DNA from: Cryptomeria japonica | Lineage: Eukaryota; Streptophyta; Pinopsida; Cupressales; Cupressaceae | Reading direction: 5' to 3' | DNA length: 64,000 nt | Assembly: GCF_030272615.1 (NCBI RefSeq) | Contig: NC_081412.1 | Location: 23,926,860 to 23,990,859 of the forward strand | Shown: piece after piece, positions 60,201-64,000 of the stretch | How positions within the stretch are numbered: position 1 is the first letter of the stretch | How the letters are laid out: every line of letters starts with the position of its first letter | Position numbers and translations under genes: made by a program | Notes under the pieces: generated by a model | What the model was told of the DNA's origin: nothing | Seen by the model: the letters and a program-made list of their open reading frames with translations, nothing else | The model's database searches: none

Positions 60201-60396
60201 AGGAGATCTTGTTCTCAGGGAGAATCCTCGCAATCAACTGAATAGAGAACATCAAGGCAAATTTGAATCCAATTGGCTGGGCCCATATGTCATCACTGCT
60301 GTCTTCGGGTTTGGGGCATATTAGTTAGCAACTTCAGAAGGAGAACCACTAGCAGATCCGATTAACAATATGCATCTCAAGAGGTTTCATACATAA
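57230..60396 (+). pseudogene. Ty3/gypsy Tat-like pol: RT, two RNase H domains, integrase, inactivated
   Basis: The reverse transcriptase runs from about 57273: NIVLVGKPNGGIHICMDF, LNKACPKDEFPLP, and YVDY (about 57783-57794) where YVDD is expected. The usual Asp before SGFSRYNQI is Ser. A gypsy RNase H (about 58157-58660: YISATTTTLGVFLAQH) is followed by a second, archaeal-type RNase H (about 58663-59040: YFDGSYTRHGSGVG, NNVAEYEALITGLRLAM, VYGDSQLVI). A double RNase H marks the Tat lineage. The integrase (about 59421-60114) has CKKCQVHKD and QWGLDLVGKI. Its third acidic position reads GNGQAKAS, so the catalytic Glu is Lys. The end is near 60396 (NNMHLKRFHT). Several stops and frameshifts (for example near 57047, 57775, 58038 and 59760) disable it. 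Confidence 0.85.
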
Positions 60397-60399
60397 GCT

Positions 60400-61795
60400 G
60401 TGCAAAGCATCAGGCTCCTCCAATATCAAAAAATACCAAAAACATTCAGAAAATAGTTCTAAACAAAATACACAAATAAAAAAAATCAAGAAAATAGTAA
60501 AGAAAATTCATTCATCCAAATGGTGAAAACCACTCTGGTGGCGCCTTGGGTAAGTATGGTGGTGAAAACCTAGTAAACAGGTACCATTCATAAATTCTAT
60601 GGCTCCATTGTCTTTCAGACTTGTTGCGATCACATCCATTGCATCCATTCACCCATCATTTATACCATGGCTTGTTATTGATCTACAATCAAGGTTATTG
60701 CCTCATGTGTCCCATGTCACACTTTCATACCAACACTTAACTGGGGTCCATTCTCTTAACCTACTAATGGGAGTGGATTCTCCATGCTTGTGATTCATTG
60801 AGTTGCTCATTCAAAAATGTCCTAAAATAATACCAAAAACATTCATAAAATCTCAGAAAATCCCCCAAAAAATTACAAAATATCCTAAAGATAATACCAA
60901 AAACATTCACAACATTCAAAAAATCCAAAAACATGACAAAAACATCAAAATCAATCAAAACCATTGCAAATTATATTATTCCTTGTACATACACATCGCA
61001 AAGACCCAAAACAACATTTTGAGCTACTCAAGTGATGACCACTTATCAAATCAACCAACCAATCACACATCTGTGCACAACCGTCTTCACAATGATGCAT
61101 CCTTCCTCACAAACAAGACATGGTAACATTTTCTTTGACAAGAAAATTTTGTTTGGCTGATAAGCACTTGGTCGATTTTTTTTTAATTTATATTAGGTTC
61201 CTACGCTACTTCAGGACATCCACAAGTGATTAGAGTAGCCGGGATGGTTCCTGATATATTTTTCTTTGTTTGTTGTTTGTGGATTGTTCCAATGAAGTTC
61301 TGGGGCATATACCAATGGTGTCTATGTGGGAAGTTCACTAAGCTATGCGATCCTATGCAAAAATACAACCATGGATCACTATGGCTTACTTACTACAGCG
61401 TATACCTCGACCATTTGTACATGAACCTAAATGGAGGGGAACTTTCCTTGTCTACAATGTTTGTTTATAGGTGAAATGCTAAACCTTGGTTTCTGATACC
61501 TCGGCCAAGATCGATACTACCATGCCCAATGATGAAAATTAAGCACTGTGAATAAGCCATGGATCACCATTTCATCTCATCTATTTATATTGCTTTTCGT
61601 TGCATATTACCCATTCATTTGTTCATTCATTGTTTATATTTATTGTTCGCATGAAATTAATTCAGGTTTCTATGAGAAAGCTAAGAATATAAACTTTATC
61701 TTGGGTATAATCACGACGGAGTTCTCTAATACATTATCTCACATCTCCATTCCATATCTGCATTTTCCAACCAACTTGACATTTATATATCATGT
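60400..61795. other. Region downstream of the gypsy pol
   Basis: It contains purine-rich AAAAACATTC-type repeats (60420-60960) and no recognisable gene. Tat elements often carry a long 3' region before the 3' LTR, which may be what this is. I could not delimit an LTR. Confidence 0.4.
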
Positions 61796-61799
61796 AGGA

Positions 61800-62160
61800 A
61801 TGGCATTATCATTTAGTTGCATTTTAAATCATTTCATTCATTTAGATTCATTAAGTGCATTCATTATCATTTAGTTGCATTTCAAATCATTTCATTCATT
61901 ATCATTTAGATGCATTTCAAATCATTTCATTCATTTAGATTCATTAAGTGCATTCATTATCATTTAGTTGCATTTCAAATCATTTCATCTATTTAGATTC
62001 ATTAAGTGCATTCATTATCATTTAATTGCATTTCAAATCATTTCATTCATTTAGATTCATTAAGTACATTCATTATCATTTAGTTGCATTTCAAATCATT
62101 TCATTCATTTAGATTAATTAAGTGCATTCATTCCTTCATTTACTTGTATTTCAAATCAAT
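61800..62160. repeat. 58-bp minisatellite (TTTAGTTGCATTTCAAATCA)
   Basis: About five to six units of 58-59 bp made of TCATTTAGTTGCATTTCAAA, TCATTTCATTCATTTAGATT and CATTAAGTGCATTCATTATC. One unit is extended and later copies diverge (AAGTACATT, AGATTAATTAAG). Confidence 0.9.
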
Positions 62161-62162
62161 AA

Positions 62163-63015
62163 GTGCATTCATTTAAAAACATACATGACATTTTTATAAT
62201 CATTTCATCTAATCTCATCATTTAGCAAAAATCATCATCATTTCATCACATTAATATCATTACAAAAAATATCATACATCTATTAACCTGCATCCACATG
62301 TTAGCAAATCATCAATATCACACATATAGAAATCATATCATCAACATGTACATCTAGAAAGAAAACATCTCCATATTATGTATCTAGACATAAATCATAT
62401 CATCATCCTGCATAAAGCAAACATATCATCACATGGATACATATCATATCATCACCACAAAACTGAGATCTCATCATATATCGATTCAAAAAGCACACAT
62501 GTATCATAATACAATGATGTCCAAAATATCGACTACCAAGAGCCATCCAAGTATCAATCTAATCACAATGTAATAATGCATAGAAGCACCTCAAATGACA
62601 CTCTGGCCAGATGTCGCTCCCCCACCACCCTCACCATCTCACTGAGGAGGCCCCATCACACCACCATTGCTCTAACCCCTCTGAGACCGCTCTGATCTTG
62701 CCCGCCGCATCTGGGAAAAGCTCATCGCTCGCTGACTACTCGATACCACCTGATCATATAATCCCCACCAGTAATCTATCTCCTCCTGAGCCCATCACAT
62801 CTCCCTCAACATCTCCCCAATTGGACCATGTCCCTGTACTCCCGCCAAAACTTACACTCTATCCACTGCATCATCTCTCTCTCTCTTGCACAACTGGAGT
62901 CAACTCGACCCCTCGTGCAAAAAGATAGACATCCTTGGCTGCAATATCTCCATCTTTGTCCTCCAGTTGTGCCTCTAAATCTCGGATGTGCGCATTGGCT
63001 ACTATCAAGCGAGTC
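62163..63015. other. Spacer, no recognisable gene
   Basis: The first part is CATATCATCA-rich. A more GC-rich segment at 62600-62930 has open frames on both strands (Pro/Ser/His-rich on plus), but I find no known domain. Confidence 0.4.
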
Positions 63016-63017
63016 TA

Positions 63018-63399
63018 TGTAATGTCCCCAAATAAGTTTTACTAATTCAGACATCATTATACTATGATCATTGTACAAGAATTGAAAAAGTAAAGTAGTA
63101 ATTTAACTTAATTCAAGAGGTAAATACGAGATGCTAATATTGTGAATATTATTAAATAATCAATAACATGCCAGTCTTATTATGTGCTCAGTCTGAGAGA
63201 TGATACAAGACGGGGACATGTTGCTTTGACACCAAACTCAATGGCTTCCTTCAAGTTATCGAATCCAAGCCCTTAAGCCTTACTCGGGCCCCGCTCGTAA
63301 GGTACTTAGGGTCGCTGATCCCTATACTTTCTTGGGACAACTCACTAGCTGGATTTACACAGGCCTTTCCCTGATCACATCCCTGCTCTTCTCCTTAGT
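63018..63399 (+). mobile_element. Possible LTR start, cut by the transposon at 63400
   Basis: TGTAATGTCCCCAAATAAGT opens the segment, a start shared by many plant LTRs. It is followed by a GC-richer part (GCCTTACTCGGGCCCCGCTC). There is no internal domain, and the right part is interrupted by the DNA transposon. The call rests only on this opening sequence. Confidence 0.3.
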
Positions 63400-64000
63400 G
63401 GGTAAGTGCACAAAGATGGTGGTCAAAAAGGGGGGTATAAGTGGACACTTTTTTCTGAAATCAGGTGAACCTGAACTCAGAGACAAAATTTGAAAGTTAT
63501 CCACTTAAGATATGAAGATAATCAAAGAACAAATATTGTAGTACTTTGAATCTATTTTCCAAACTACTAAATTTTTTCAACATTGGATAAGATTAAGGGG
63601 GTCAAATCCTTCACGCACGAAAAATTGACCCTGATTTGTTTTTGAAAAAAATAACATAGTGTCTAGTGTACGCATCAAAAAAGTCATAATTAGATTTAGT
63701 ATTTTGACAAATCCTTTGGTAGAAAGATAGTTAAGAGTGAGCACTAGAAGATGTGTATTTTTTGTAATTTTTTGTTGAGTATTTTTTTTTTATGATTTTT
63801 CCAATCAAGCACATCCTGAAAATTAGGTACCTGTTCGTGCACAAAGCATAAGTTGCACTAAACAAATCGAAAATACAATATATTTTTTTAAATTGTAAAG
63901 AATCAAGTGCATTACAATAATATATAAAGTTTTTTAAATTTGGATAAGTATATCAAAAGTTATTCAAAAAATGGTGCACCTATGTTTGTGAGAACTATGG
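63400..64000 (+). mobile_element. Left end of another outer-family DNA transposon (runs off window)
   Basis: It starts GGGTAAGTGCACAAAGATGG and follows 8570-9165 base for base with scattered changes, mostly C/T and G/A transitions; I count about 14 differences in the first 230 bp. The four bases before it are TAGT. If they are the target duplication, this is a third 4-bp target besides TTAA and TATG. Its palindromes and transposase would lie beyond the window. Confidence 0.88.

Noticed and set aside
62611-62928. 105-codon Pro/Ser/His-rich open frame on plus, and an overlapping minus frame
   Set aside because: No domain, and both strands are open in the same GC-richer segment. I cannot support either as a gene.
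1-64000. Intact host protein-coding genes and tRNA or rRNA genes
   Set aside because: I looked on both strands and found none. Every recognisable coding block belongs to a mobile element or is the RPA1-like pseudogene.

Overview
The window looks like a stretch of a large, AT-rich seed-plant nuclear genome, probably a gymnosperm. That placement is inferred from the dense nesting of old plant retrotransposons (an L1-clade LINE, a Ty1/copia element and a Tat-type Ty3/gypsy element with two RNase H domains), long A/T-rich spacers, and the lack of any intact host gene. Every coding region I can support is a mobile-element gene or a pseudogene.

Layout. 1-8565: AT-rich sequence with a decayed Ty3/gypsy gag-protease remnant (4170-5980, minus). 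8570-32833: a DNA transposon with terminal inverted repeats and a 4-bp TTAA target duplication. It is split by a second, related DNA transposon at 14553-26906, which has its own terminal inverted repeats and a TATG target duplication. Removing the inner element leaves an outer element of about 11.9 kb; the inner one is 12.35 kb. Both have the same plan: left TIR, about 0.8-0.9 kb of spacer, a cluster of CpG-rich palindromes, a multi-exon transposase-like gene on plus, tandem repeats, a convergent accessory gene on minus, a second palindrome cluster about 65-260 bp from the right end, right TIR. The palindrome is different in the two elements (core GCGTACGC in the outer, TTCGCTCGAA in the inner). 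The left 600 bp of another copy of the outer family starts at 63400, and a related right end with a third palindrome type (AACGGGCCCCCGTT) lies at about 42460-42677.

32900-39580: a LINE on minus (ORF1 with DUF4283-like domain, ORF2 with endonuclease, reverse transcriptase and zf-RVT), interrupted by a 447-bp solo LTR with a 5-bp AGGTT duplication. 43214-45433: a multi-exon RPA1-like pseudogene on minus. 47579-54078: a Ty1/copia element with a shortened 5' LTR. 54079-54244: an antisense LTR fragment of the solo-LTR family. 55457-60396: a Ty3/gypsy Tat-like pol with a G-patch domain. 61800-62160: a minisatellite. 63018-63399: a possible LTR start, cut by the transposon at 63400.

The most interesting content is the nested pair of DNA transposons. 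They carry an RNase H-like core (VDFxEN, WSDx...QFK, GHGKGEHDGAGACxKRA), duplicate 4 bp on insertion, and keep the position but not the sequence of their subterminal palindromes. I cannot place them firmly in a named superfamily; Sola is the closest candidate I can offer, without database support. Both copies are inactive: frameshifts and in-frame stops interrupt the genes, and many stops are of the kind made by C-to-T change at methylated CG and CHG sites.
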